From Ixodes scapularis (Eukaryota > Arthropoda > Arachnida > Ixodida > Ixodidae), in the NCBI RefSeq assembly GCF_016920785.2, contig NW_024609837.1:28261033-28325032 (forward strand): a stretch of DNA of 64,000 nt, in the 5' to 3' direction. Within the stretch, counting starts at the first letter, position 1, and each line of letters opens with the position of its first letter. Below are positions 11,901 through 22,185 of the stretch, one piece after another. Below the pieces are notes generated by a model. It saw only the letters and a list, made by a program, of their open reading frames with translations. It was not told the origin of the DNA and did no database searches. Both the position numbers and the translations under genes were made by a program.

Positions 11901-12547
11901 ACGCCTCGCGCGACGCCAATTCCTTTCTCAAGGAGCAGTTGGACGTTGCCTTCCAGAAGAGCTTCACCGTGCATGGCTGCGTCGGTTATGACGGGGACGA
12001 AAACACTCGACCGCGGCGGTAAGTTCATATGGTCGGCGATAACTCGGATCGCGGTTGACGTCGTGTTGGTCTCCACCGACGGTAAAACAGGCTTTCGCAG
12101 CGTCAGCTGGTTTGCCCCGAGATCGATGACGGCGCCATACTCGCAGAGAAAGTCCATTCCGAGGATAACGTCTCTTGAACAGTCTTGCAGAACGACGAAC
12201 TTAACAGGGCACGTCTCACCGTGGATCTCGACGCGAGCAGTGCATCTCCCGACTGGTGTGATGAGGTGCCCTCCGGCGGTTCGTATTTGTGGTCCATCCC
12301 ACGGCGTGGTGACTTTTCGAAGGCGGCGGGAGAGCCTCCCACTCAAGACTGAGTAGTCTGCTCCGGTGTCCACGAGCGCTGATGCGTCGTGGCCGTCGAT
12401 GACGACGTTTAGGTTATTGGACACCGTTGCAGGGGCGTCGTTTCGATTTCTAGTAGCGTTTGAGGGGGGGCCCTCTGACGTTCGTGGAGGATCTTGGCGT
12501 CGGTCGTCTTCGGCAACTCCACCTCCAGGGGTTGCCGCGCCTAGTTT
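8992..12547 (-). pseudogene. pol: gypsy pol (protease-RT-RNase H-integrase), late frameshift
   Basis: The frame is open from the frameshift heptamer to 9152 with no ATG needed. The order is: aspartic protease with DTGAD (12356-12370) and ILGMDFL; RT with FCVDYRRLN and catalytic YLDD (11111-11122); RNase H with HTDAS and TEKECLAVVW; then integrase with an H-H-C-C zinc finger (HLGYSR to CHECQRRK) and a D-D-E core (DLLGPF, ITDRGSSF, HPQTNGLTERLN). The main frame stops at 9152. A GPF/Y-type integrase tail with FGPYKV continues in another frame to the TAG at 8992. A one-base change near 9160-9172 separates them. All catalytic residues I can check are present, so the break is probably recent or a sequencing error. 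No chromodomain is seen. Confidence 0.93.
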
Positions 12548-12550
12548 CCC
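12511..12550 (-). promoter_or_regulatory. -1 programmed ribosomal frameshift signal at the gag-pol junction
   Basis: On the minus strand the heptamer G GGA AAC (12550-12544) lies in the gag frame, directly before the gag TAG (12543-12541). Six nucleotides later a 7-bp perfect stem, CGGCAAC (12537-12531) with GTTGCCG (12517-12511), closes a 13-nt loop. pol is open in exactly the -1 frame from here. Heptamer, spacer and stem match known retroviral -1 sites; use in vivo is inferred. Confidence 0.8.
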
Positions 12551-13937
12551 CGGCGAGGAGCGAGGGGTGACAGGCTTTCACGTCGGGGTCGGTGCATCGG
12601 CGAAGCTGGACGTCGCGGTGACGGCGACCGGAACTCTCGGCGTGACGCAGGCTCGGGGGACTGGGGTCGTCGCAGGTACTCGTCGATCTCCCGAGGCCGT
12701 TCACCATACCGGGGGCGCGGGTCGCTTCGGTGGAATCCGCGCAGCCCGAGTCGTCGGTATGGGCATCGGCGGTACACATGGTCAGCTTCCCCGCAGTGGT
12801 AACACAGCGGGCGTCGGTCGGCCGTCCTCCAGACGTCTGTCTTCCTCGGCGCAGGTCGCTCTGGGGGAACGTGCGCCTGATCTTCCTGCCGTCGGGGGTA
12901 CTGCGGCGTTGGGGCGTCTCTTCGGGGTGGCGCCGTGGCTTGGCGGGAAGCTTGCGGCGGTCGTCGGGCCATGGCGGCGTAGCTCAACGTCGGTTCCTCC
13001 GGTGCCACCCTGGTGACGGGAACCTCTGGTTGGAGCGCGCGATGCACTTCTTCTCGGACAGCCTCGGCGATGGAAATGGTTGGCGGACGGCTGGTGGTTG
13101 GCAGCAACCTTCGCAGTTCCTCCCGGACAACCTCCCGGATAATTTCGCGGATGTCCGTACCAGGCACGTTTTCACCGCTAAGGAGCGCGGTTGCAGTGAC
13201 GCTTGGCTGCCGCTGGTAGTGGGAAGCGCGCGCTTGGAGGGCGCGCTCGATGTTTGTCGCCTCGCTGACGAAGGCGTCGACGGTTGCCGGCGGGTTGCGG
13301 ACGAGGCCTCCGAAGATGTCGTCCTTCACGCCCCGCAGCAAAATGCGCAGCTTCTTTCCCTCGGTGGCCTGAGGATCGGCGCGGGAGCTCAGGCGGAGCA
13401 CGTCTTCCACAAAGCTGGTGACGCTTTCATTGGGGCCCTGGGTCCTGGTTCGCAGTAGGTCCTCGGCTCTCTCTCTCGGCGGTGGTGGTTGACGAACGTA
13501 GCCTTCAGGTCGGTCTTGAAGATGTCCCACGACGTCAAAGAGGACTCATGGTTCTCGTACCAGTGCTTGGCGGTTCCCTCAAGCGAGAAGTAGACGTTGT
13601 GCAGGCGTTGCTCGTCGGTCCAGCCATTGTGGCGGGCAACGCGTTCATACTGGTCAACCCAGTCTTCGACGTCTTCGTAGAGTTCACCGTGGAAGGGGGC
13701 AGCCGTCCGCGGTGCGACGGGCATGTAGACGACGGGAGAAGCGGCGGGGGCTTGCGACTGGTTGGCCATCGTCGTCTTCTGCGGCTTGGGCTTGTCCAGG
13801 AGCAAACCGTACTCAGGATCCTCTCCCTTGGTGCGGCGGCTGGTCCGAATTTCAGGTTCTGCGGTGAGTGGTCTTCTCACCGAGCCGGGAATCGGACTTG
13901 CACTGCGGTCCCTTGGAGGTGAACGCTGCACGGGCAT
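12541..13937 (-). pseudogene. gag: gypsy gag, split by one frameshift
   Basis: Translation starts at the ATG at 13937, 26 bases downstream of the 5' LTR. The N-terminal half (13937 to about 13470) has retrotransposon-gag capsid text such as YEDVEDWVDQYERVA and AKHWYENHE. The C-terminal half lies in another frame (about 13530 to 12541). It contains a CCHC zinc knuckle, C-x2-C-x4-H-x4-C, within LCYHCGEADHVYRRC, followed by an Arg/Pro-rich tail ending in RRGN before the TAG. The frames change at a GA/CT dinucleotide run (13467-13477), where a 2-nt length difference would account for the break. Given near-identical LTRs this is either a recent slippage mutation or an assembly error. The product would form the particle that packages the element RNA. 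Confidence 0.9.
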
Positions 13938-13943
13938 GCGGTA

Positions 13944-13959
13944 CCCCGCACCTCCACCA
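13944..13959 (-). promoter_or_regulatory. primer binding site
   Basis: TGGTGGAGGTGCGGGG begins three bases inside the 5' LTR and starts with TGG, complementary to a tRNA CCA end. I could not assign the tRNA: the complementary 3' end does not match a metazoan isoacceptor I can recall with certainty. Confidence 0.7.
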
Positions 13960-13962
13960 AAA

Positions 13963-14370
13963 TGTCACGGGTAGTGACCAAAAATAACAAATAAACAGGA
14001 AGAAATAAACGTTTAATGTGGCGAACTTGTGCCAAAAATAAAAGAGTACAAAAGATAATAATGGAGCGTCGCGGGCGTCGAAGTCGGCGTGGCAGCAGAG
14101 TCGAACGCTGGGGCGAACTGACTCCTGCTTGCCAGGTGGAGCCGCTTTTGTACACGCGTTGGCTTCTGGAGCGTTCGATGTAGAAGGTTCGACGCGGAGA
14201 ACATTCTAACCTCGAATCAGCTAGACGGTTCTCGAATTCACTAGAACATCACATTACAGTGTAAACAAAAATGCGTAGCCGCGGCCAGGAATCGAACCCT
14301 GGCCCTTCGCGTGGGAGGTAAGCGCGATAACCGTTGCGCTACGGCCGCGGTGCCTACTTGGCGCGCGGCA
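13963..14370 (-). repeat. 5' LTR of the gypsy element
   Basis: It is 408 bp and is the element's upstream LTR because coding is on the minus strand. It is followed after three bases by the primer binding site and carries the second copy of the tRNA-like module. Confidence 0.96.
14278..14350 (-). other. tRNA-like sequence inside the 5' LTR
   Basis: It is identical to the 8793-8865 module, as expected for LTR sequence. It keeps the same A and B boxes and acceptor pairing. Because it sits upstream of the element body, Pol III initiation here would run in the same direction as gag-pol. Confidence 0.75.
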
Positions 14371-14560
14371 ATATGTAGGCTATATAAACTTGCGCTGGGA
14401 ACCTCCTGGATTCGATCCCCACCACCCCCGCTTGTTTCGATCTGGAGGAGTTTCGTACCGGCACGCGTTCGTGTAATCCCTACGGCATAATGCACGTTAA
14501 AAACTCCAGGTTAGCGGTTGTACTGCATTGGCTAAATTTCTCATCTACACCTAAGCGACC
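14371..14560 (+). repeat. SINE-like fragment interrupted by the gypsy insertion
   Basis: A B-box-like GGATTCGATCC (about 14409-14419) is followed by ATGCACGTTAAAAACTCCAGG, a core common in invertebrate tRNA-SINEs. The segment at 14508-14557 recurs in opposite orientation at 44109-44155 and 57761-57809. The expected head would lie on the other side of the LTR element; I do not see a convincing A box there. Confidence 0.5.
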
Positions 14561-15121
14561 AATCACCCGTTGAGGCGTACCAACATCAAGACTGTATTAA
14601 TATACAAAGCAAGAGCATTTTTTGGGGAGTGTGATTAGTGTTCAGTGCTTCATTGTGTTTGTGTCTATGTTCGTATCTAATGTGTAGCTGTGGGATACAG
14701 TAGTGCTTTCAAATACTACAGGCACCATTTCCTAACAAAATCCAAAATAGAAACGAAATAAAAAGGTCACGTGTTTTTTTACGTTATTTTGCTTTAGTTC
14801 ATTTGGAGCAGAGTGGAAAGCCATAGTAGGTTTTCAAAACTTTGTGGAATGAATAACTACGGTGTAATTATTTTTTTTAAACGACTGTAGTTTTTTTGTT
14901 TTTTTTTCAATTGAAAAGTTACAAAAAAGCACCTCGGAGGCGACAGAAAGTCTGTTGACTTTTTTTATTAAAAAGAGGGCCAATATTCAAAAAGAAGTCA
15001 ACATAAAAGCTAGAGAAAATCAAATGAATAGCTATGGACATTTTATATCCTCTAATGACTTTTTTTCAACAGCCTTTTAACAGAAAAGCACCACAGTTTT
15101 TTGCAGGGGAAACATCGTGCT
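14561..15121. other. unassigned AT-rich stretch
   Basis: No gene is seen. It contains T runs and two TGTTGACTTT/TGACTTTTTTT motifs like the minisatellite left of the gypsy element. Confidence 0.4.
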
Positions 15122-15344
15122 ATGCGGAGCGCAAGTGTCGTCTGCTTCTTGCACAGGGGATGCGATGACGTCAGATCGACACCGAGCTCATATTTCTGTT
15201 TGAAAAACAAATAGTGGGTAGACCTTAAGGCTTCTAACATTAAGGTATACCCACTATCCTTTCAATCACAACCAATCAGAGCTCGGCGTCGTTCTGACGT
15301 CACCGCAACTTCTGTGCAAGAAGCAGACGACTCGCTCTCCGCAT
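15122..15344. repeat. foldback element, about 105-bp arms
   Basis: The left arm starts ATGCGGAGCGC and contains GTCGTCTGCTTCTTGCACAG. The right arm (to 15344) is its imperfect reverse complement. The innermost arms GTGGGTAGACCTTAA and TTAAGGTATACCCAC enclose an 11-nt loop (15229-15239). No ORF is seen. It could be a MITE or a hairpin-RNA source. Confidence 0.8.
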
Positions 15345-15599
15345 TGGTCCGCAGCCAATGGGATGGTGGAATAAGCAGATAAGAACTCCGAACGGTAAAA
15401 ACACGAACCAAGAAGGCGCGATTATCATGGGCCACACCTTGCGTTCCTTAGGTTGTCAGTGGCATATTAGCGACTATGAATAAGTATCTATACCAACGAA
15501 ACTGTAGACGCATACAGTCGTGAACGACGTGAGAAAGTTCAGGCGAGCGCTTGACTCCGAAGACCACCAGTGCTAACTAACGGAAGGAAGCTGAGTTTT

Positions 15600-16135
15600 T
15601 ATCGAGGCTACATTGTGTGAACGAGCGACCTTTTAGCAGCTCTTCGATTTTTAATTTTTAAGGCGAAAGCACTAACTGCCCCATGGAGCGAACCGGCGTT
15701 GTCAGCTTTTGAAGCCGCGCCAAACGGCACCTAAATTCCCATCCCATGGAGCGAAGGCTGTAGTCTGTAGCAGCCACCCCATTGTATGGCGCGCGGCGTA
15801 GTTCTAAGGAACGCCACCCTACCGAGAAACCCTCTTCATGTCGGCGCAGCGGCACGGCCGCCGGTATAAGAGGAAGCGGCCGGCCGCAGGAACCAGCAGA
15901 GCCCGCCCGGGCGGACTCCGGAGTGGTTGCACGGCCGAGCTCACCGCGGCGTGCAGCTTCTAGGAATACGTTACGTATACGAATGCTTTCGCATTCTGGC
16001 ACGTTAGCAGTCTTAACTGTCTTTATAGTTTTCACAGCGAAGCTGTTAACGGCTAGGGTTCCGTGGATTTTTTGTGTGCAGTGACTAAAAGCTGTACGCT
16101 CGCACAGCCGCACTCGCCGCACGCGCACGCCTTCC
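15600..16135. other. GC- and CpG-rich unassigned stretch
   Basis: It is CpG-rich, especially 15780-15960. CCCATGGAGCGAA is repeated at about 15681 and 15745, and a GGTATAAGAGG lies at 15863. Promoter-like composition is possible but no transcript feature is supported. Confidence 0.3.
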
Positions 16136-16310
16136 CCGTATAAAAGATTCGAAGTAAATAACCAATATAAAACGTTGACGAACGCGCGTGCAAGATGCCA
16201 TCTGTTTTAGGCTTTTGTTTTAGAACAGTTACTGCTTAAGACGCCGGCACGTGAGGCGCGTGGAACAAAATTCTCTGCATTCTCCTTCATGCTTGGGTAA
16301 TTTAGCAATA
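16136..16310 (+). repeat. dispersed repeat D, copy 1
   Basis: The text from AAAAGATTCGAAGTAAATA through ATGCTTGGGTAATTTAGCAA aligns along its length to 44894-45075 with scattered differences. I see no ORF or terminal repeats in the shared part. Confidence 0.6.
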
Positions 16311-16673
16311 GCTTTATTCGGTATATTAGTTATGAATAGGTACCATTTTCAAGATCAATAGACTCTCAGGTAGATAATAAAGGTTTCTCAAAGATTTGCC
16401 GCTGCGCGACCCTCGTCGGCCATGTCTACGCTCGCACCGCCCTCTCTTTGTCGTCGTTCCAAGTTCCCGCTTGCGTGCCTAGTTTCCTTTCCTTCCGCTC
16501 TCCCGGGGTGGCGGTCCCGTCGCGCGTGTCTACTTTCCGCCGGCTCCTCGGGGCGGGTCTGTGTCGTGTTCTAATCAGCTTCGCTGGTGATCCATCCTCA
16601 GAGTGGAATGGCTCATGATTTTCTGTCGTTACCACTCTCGACTTGGTTGGCAAACGATTGCCGAGCCAACACC

Positions 16674-16926
16674 GATAGTATTTGCTTAGTTTTGCCTTTA
16701 AGTCCAGACGCAGCCGACGCTACGAGCTGAAGGGACCAATCAGACAGCGTCAAAAGGTCGCCCTCTTGGTGTTCGTCGTGTTCCTCTACTTGTTCCATCA
16801 TCGCTGAACCAATCATAAACAGGAAACGCTTAGTGACTCGCGCTTTTGACACCGATTGATTGGTCCCGTCACCTTGTAGCGTCGGCTGCGTCTGGACGCG
16901 TAAACTGAAACGAAGTATAGTAACGC
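16674..16926. repeat. foldback/MITE with about 42-bp strong inner arms
   Basis: GTCCAGACGCAGCCGACGCT at 16702 onwards is mirrored by AGCGTCGGCTGCGTCTGGAC ending at 16898, with weaker pairing extending outwards to about 16674 and 16926. The interior has further pairing (GCGTCAAAA/TTTTGACACC). No coding signal is seen. Confidence 0.75.
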
Positions 16927-16934
16927 TCTGTGAA

Positions 16935-17204
16935 ATGAAAAAAAAACCGCTTATCGGCCTGTATTCCGGGAACCTGCCTATTTCATCTTGCTCAGTTAAT
17001 CCCCGGAGGCACGATACAATCTTAAAGGCCCCACAGCTGATCGTTCAACCTACCGAGTTGGTTGATTCAGCCACAATTGATTATGAATTTATGTCTCGGA
17101 TGGTCTCTATTTTCGGTGAAAACAGCGTGAACGCAGCGACAGTTAATCAAGCGAGGAATGACGACAAAGATTTAACAGCCGATGAAGCTTTGATAATGTT
17201 TTAG
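16935..17204 (+). other. small ORF of unknown origin
   Basis: An 89-codon frame starts at ATG 16935, after the foldback element, and runs to TAG. Its composition is ordinary-protein-like (TELVDSATIDYEFMSRMVS) rather than simple-repeat. A second plausible ORF converges on it from the minus strand (17496-17143). No family is recognised. The base composition differs from the AT-rich surroundings and looks somewhat bacterial, but I cannot show transfer. It could also be an exon or chance. Confidence 0.25.
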
Positions 17205-17496
17205 CTTTCTTCTGATTAATTGCCCGGCAGGCCTTGCAAACCCCGGGATCGCCTGGCCTTTTTTTATTTTTTGAACTGTCGGATAACGATATTTTAACTA
17301 TTATCGCACTTGCATCAAAACCACGCAGAATGCCGCGGGTGTTGTATTCCGGCTGGAAAGGCAAGCGGTAAGGATTCAGGGGTGGGCCGATAGCCGTAAA
17401 CTCTAACGTGGTAGGATTGATGCATCCGTCCCTGGAAATATAAATGATTGCAGTCGAGCTTTTACTATTAAAACGGTAACCAATTTGCCGCCCCAT
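17143..17496 (-). other. small ORF of unknown origin, antisense-overlapping
   Basis: It has 117 codons from an ATG at 17496. The sequence includes CINPTTLEFTAIGPPLNPYR and a CKACRAINQKK segment, not obviously low complexity. It overlaps the 3' end of the plus-strand ORF by 62 bases, and both cannot easily be real. Function unknown. Confidence 0.2.
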
Positions 17497-17499
17497 GGC

Positions 17500-18686
17500 C
17501 TAACCTGTTTCATAAAACTTTACTGTTGGCGGTATCAGGCGGCTACGTCCTTTGCCTCCAGCTGAAACCAATTCTCTATATTTTGATTTTTTTTTTTAAC
17601 TTGGAGTGGTTACTGATGTGCTGCAAGGCGGTGTCGCCCTTATCCTGTAGATTTAGAGCAGAAGGTGTATTGGAAGGCCATGGATGCCAAGAATGTTAAT
17701 GTTTTAGATGTTTTGTACGAATGCGAAAAAACCACTGTTCTTCAGGTGCCCCAACATCTAGTATACTTCCAAGTAAAGACCTATTAGATGCCTACTCAAA
17801 TGCAGGCTACTTGTATTCTACTTCTGTTGAACATGATGAATGTCCCTGTACTTATTACGCTCTTAAAGCGCACTAACTGTTTCTCAAGTGCTCAGTTTTA
17901 CTAACACCATGTTCGTTAAGGCTGGCGGCACACAATCTACAAAGGTACGTTTACACCATGTGACATGAAAACTCGGAGGCGGCAAGCTAAGCTGCAATGT
18001 AAAGTTACGCGTGTTTTTCAAATATAGGAATGGCTTCTCATTCTCAGCTTTCAAACAAGTTCTCACTATAAGGCTTACTTGTTCCTAAGGAATGCATTAT
18101 TGTCACTCAGTATGCCATCCATCCTTACATTGACGTCAATACCAAGCATTCTTATACGAGACTCTTAGTGTCACCCTTAGATATAAAAAACTAGGCAAAC
18201 CCTATTATTATTGTCCTATCGCGAAGACAGCCATTCGAAAACGAGTTGTAAGCACGAAAGTCCAAAAATAACGTATGTTCCAATTTAAGAGTAAGTATTT
18301 TAGGCGCGATTTATGTCGATAAATGTTCCGGAGAGTCGGTTGACACTTTCATTTACAAATACATTAAGAACAGGAACGCAGGTCTACTAAACGTTGCGTG
18401 CAAAAGATAGAACATGTTCTTTTGCTAGTTTTGCTCCTTCCAAATGAAACGGTGGCGAGATTTCATTTATCATAAGGGCGTTGCCTCATCAGATGACGCG
18501 ACAGATAAAGAAGACTACTTGCATATATTTAGAATTAATCTACTGAACCTTTTTTGTCACGGGTCAGTTTCATCAACAGGCCGTACAAATGATATGTTTG
18601 TCTAAACCTCAGTGACTTGCATGACTCGTCAAGAGCTGGCTCTGTCTCGTTGGCGGCCAAGAAACACCATAACTATAGTACTATCA
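17500..18686. other. unassigned stretch
   Basis: AT-rich, without a supportable gene or repeat boundary. An 11-T run lies near 17590. Confidence 0.4.
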
Positions 18687-18750
18687 CAGGGGTGGCCAGG
18701 CTGACCCGGCCTAAGAGCCGCAAACAAGACCACAAAACTTCCAAGAGCCG

Positions 18751-18781
<31 letters not shown>

Positions 18782-19081
18782 CGAGCGAGCGAGGGGGTTA
18801 ACTTTTGTTTAGAGCAATAAACGAAACTCGAACCACTTTCAATGGATCCGAGTGAAAAGCAGTCCAACTCTACGTAAGGGAGCAGTTGCACAAGACTACC
18901 AAACCGCAACCTGCTTTCGACTTAAATCGCGTTCCATTTCTCTTTTTGGGGAAGTTTCTCGTGTGACCGGGAGGGTGGCGGGGGGGGGGGGGGGGGGGGG
19001 GGGAGGGGAGGGAGCCGCGAGCCGCACTTTAACACGCGAAGAGCCGCATGCGGCTCGCGAGCAGCAGCTTGGCCACCCCTG
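18687..19081. mobile_element. hAT-type MITE with two poly-G tracts
   Basis: The termini are CAGGGGTGGCCAGGCTG and the reverse complement CAGGGGTGGCCAAGCTG. The flanking 8-bp target duplication TACTATCA (18679-18686 and 19082-19089) is perfect. Both features are diagnostic of hAT. The interior carries GAGCCGC repeats, a GAGCCGCATGCGGCTC palindrome and G runs of 30 (18752-18781) and 24 (18980-19003). It has no transposase. Confidence 0.92.
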
Positions 19082-21835
19082 TACTATCATAACCTTTTGT
19101 CAAACATGAAGCTCGACCCGTTCGGCGAACCTCCTAACTTTTTGCCAAGTACGACGAAGTTCGACTTATAAACACTGTTGCCCCACTTTTGCACAAAACT
19201 TTCGACATTTAGGAAACCGACACAATATGATGTAGTTGTAGTAATATACTACTTTATGGTATATTACTAGTAATATACAAATACTTTACACTGTATAATG
19301 TAGTAATATAAGATCAAACGTATGTAGTGTTAATTTTTTGGTTGGTTCCTTAATGTAAAATACTGAAACAATATACCCAACAAAAATTTCACCTTTACTC
19401 CTTTGAGTAATGGAGGAAACGTTTTTTAATGTCCGCGCATGCGCACAAAAGCCAAACTTCAGTCGAACTGTTGTCTAACTTTGCGTCAGAAGTTTTACAA
19501 AACCGAAATTGGTCAAACTCAATCCTCAGTAAGTTTTGTGACATCCCTAGCCATAACAGTAAGCGCGCTCCACAAAACGCCGTCTGCGCATTTCTTTATT
19601 ATTTTTTTTACAACGTTGAGAAGCAGCGGACTCAACGGATACACAGGACCCATCCGCACGACTATCCATAGACTCTGTGACCGGGGTTCATGACGGGTCC
19701 CAACGGATCCGCCCTCTCCCGTGCCTCAATCTCAGCGGCACCCTTATCAGCGAAGGGCTCCTCCCAATCCAAGAGGTGTCAGGAAACTCAACCCCCTCGC
19801 CGATCTCGGCCCGATTTGTCAGCCGTCCTGACCTCGCTTCTGGCCGTCTTCGCCCTTTCTTTCTTTATTTCTTCCACCTTCTTCTTTTCTCGTCCGCTGC
19901 GAAATCAATGGGACGTCTTTCGATATCCAACTTGGATCAAGCGAGTCGCTCCGAGTTATTCGCTGCCCCGGACCGGCGCATCCAATGATCTCGTCGCGTG
20001 GCCACTTGGCCCCCGGCACGGATTAGACCAGGGCACCGAGTCCATTGAGTCTTTTTCTTCTTTTCTGGAGAAACTCTAAACAACCGGGCGTTCGTGCTTC
20101 ATTTTTCTGGAGCCTTTGAAGGTCCACTTTCAAAAACGTGAAGCTTCCCAGTTTTAAAATTGCCTAGCCTAAATCACGAGGAGCAGCTCGCTGTTCGGTT
20201 CAGTCCAAGATGCTTATCAGCTTCTATCCAAAGGAGCAGTGTGTTTACGCCAATGTAGGTGTCGCAGAAGGATGATTCCTCAACGTACTGACATTGTAGA
20301 ACCAGTGTCCCAAGGTTGCTTATATTCTTTCTTTTTTTTTTTATGTTCCGGTTAAATGTGGTGTCTCTTTTTATCCGACGTATTTACAACTTCAATCACC
20401 TCGGCATGTCGTTGTCGCGAACCAGATCAAGATCAACGAAGTGTTTCTCTTGTTTTCGGCGTGTACGTTCTTCGTACGTAAATAAAAAGGAAAGACTAAA
20501 TTGAATACAAATTACATTCCTTCTTTTTGTTTTTAATGCCGAGACTTTCCTTTTTTTCTTGCGAAACAGTCGAGTCATCGTTGCGACCCTCCACGCGCGT
20601 GGTTTCCAACCTTCAGGTTCAGGTTCGCGCAGTCCATTAACCCTCTCGTCTAAGTGCAAAAGGCGTCCCTTCTGCTCGCCCGAGCTGTCAGCAACGAGCG
20701 CCGTTTCTGTTGCAGTCGTTCGGGCTTCCTCCGGCGCCGTTCACGTTCGAACCGGGGAAGGGGGGGTGCTATCAACGCCATCTGTTGACAGCTGCCGTGA
20801 CAAAAGGCCGCTCGCGCGGAAGACATGCTTCATTGTTTCGCCGGGAGTCGGCCCCGGCTCCGTTTTCCTTTTCCTTTTTGGACCAGGGCGTTGTGCGACC
20901 CTTTCTGCCCTTTCGTCGGCTCGCGCTCGTCGTGGTGCGCCGAACGGATGAGCAGATTTGTGTCACGGGTAGCGCTGTGTTACAAATGATGGCCACCGAC
21001 GTCTGAGACAGCTTAGCGGCGAGCGAACGCCCGAATGAGCCTTCAAAACGCTCTAATATGGATGCTGAAGGCCGCTAGGAAATAAACAAACTAACGGAAA
21101 GTATGAACGCCCACGTCTGTTCACAAACCTCAATGGCAAATATATATTAAGGGCCATACGGCATTGAAAACAAGCATGCACAAACTTCAATCTTGAATGG
21201 CAATTAAAAAATATCAAAATTGAACTGTCTTTTCTTTTTTTTTTTTTCAGGGATTGCGTAAGCTGAAAGTACTAGGAAACAACGACTAAGTCGGAAAGAA
21301 ACAATCGGGAACATTTGGCTTTTTAAAACAAAACGAAATGTTTTCGAGCCTTCGTGTTGTCTCATTCGTCAGTAATCGGTTTATGTGGACATGTATTGCA
21401 GCAAAATAACAGGCACACACAGGTTGGAAATAGAAGCAAAAAAACGTCGCGCAAAAGCATATTAGGAAACTGTGTGTATAGTCAGCCAAACCTGCAATAT
21501 ATTGCCATTAACCCTAGATAAATATTTTAATGTTTCTAAAACGGTTCGTAACTTGAACTAAAAGCGTCCCAGTAAAGTGTAATTAAACCAAAAAATTAGC
21601 CTATCTGTAAACCCAACATCCCCAATCGACATTCGTGGTATAAATGCACCATTGCAATTTCACTGATATCCAATTATGAGATAAAAATCTATAACCGCAA
21701 TTAGGCTATCACAAAAAAATTTGTGTGAGAACTGCTTTTGAAGATAAACTTTTGCTGTTTACATTTTGGAATAATGTCTTTTTCTCCTTATGCGGCGCAA
21801 AACTCGTTTAGCAGAGTAATATTATAAGACGTGCC

Positions 21836-21856
21836 GGGGGGGGGGGGGGGGGGGGG
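21836..21856. repeat. poly-G tract (21 G)
   Basis: An uninterrupted G run. No hAT-like termini are visible beside it; a second short G7 follows near 22040. Confidence 0.95.
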
Positions 21857-22118
21857 TATTTTTCGCTCAAAAGATTTTTTACATTTCTTCGGTGAGAAAA
21901 TTAAATTTGTTTGTGTTTTATGTATTCATATTTTACTAGAGGAAGCTTTAAGATTCAGCAGCTTCAGTGAAGATATTCTGTTGATGTTCAGATTGTTTCA
22001 CGGGGCTGTTCTGACGAAACGTAAGGTTTAGTATTTCCGGGGGGGTATACGTTTGCACTAGAAGTAGCAGCATTAAAGCTCGAATTGTTAACTTCTGCCA
22101 CTAACTACAGAAGTTAAC

Positions 22119-22185
22119 TTTGTAACTGCGTAATTGCAGAAGTTAGAAATTGCATAATTGCAGAAGTTACAAACTGCATACTTCC
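22119..22185. repeat. about 25-bp short tandem repeat
   Basis: Two and a half units of the form (A)CTGC(G/A)TAATTGCAGAAGTTA lie head to tail. Confidence 0.7.

Larger units (their letters stand above)
8477..14370 (-). mobile_element. Ty3/gypsy LTR retrotransposon, near full length
   Basis: The element is 5894 bp and is transcribed on the minus strand. It has LTRs of 408/409 bp with TG...CA ends, a primer binding site, gag with a CCHC knuckle, pol in the order protease-RT-RNase H-integrase, and a polypurine tract. Integrase downstream of RNase H and the RT sequence place it in Ty3/gypsy. The LTRs differ by one 1-bp indel, so insertion is recent or the locus has been homogenised. No target-site duplication is visible: the flanks are AAATGAT on the left and ATATGTA on the right. 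gag and the pol 3' end each contain one apparent frameshift. Confidence 0.96.

Noticed and set aside
12730..13458. 242-codon plus-strand frame across gag
   Set aside because: Antisense shadow of gag in GC-rich DNA.
19677..20079. 129-codon plus-strand frame
   Set aside because: CpG-richer patch with Ser/Pro/Phe-rich translation and no domain; could be old transposon 5' sequence but nothing supports a gene.
20956..20967. TGTCACGGGTAG identical to the gypsy LTR end
   Set aside because: Only 12 bases match and the following sequence diverges at once; no other LTR text nearby, so a solo LTR is not supported.
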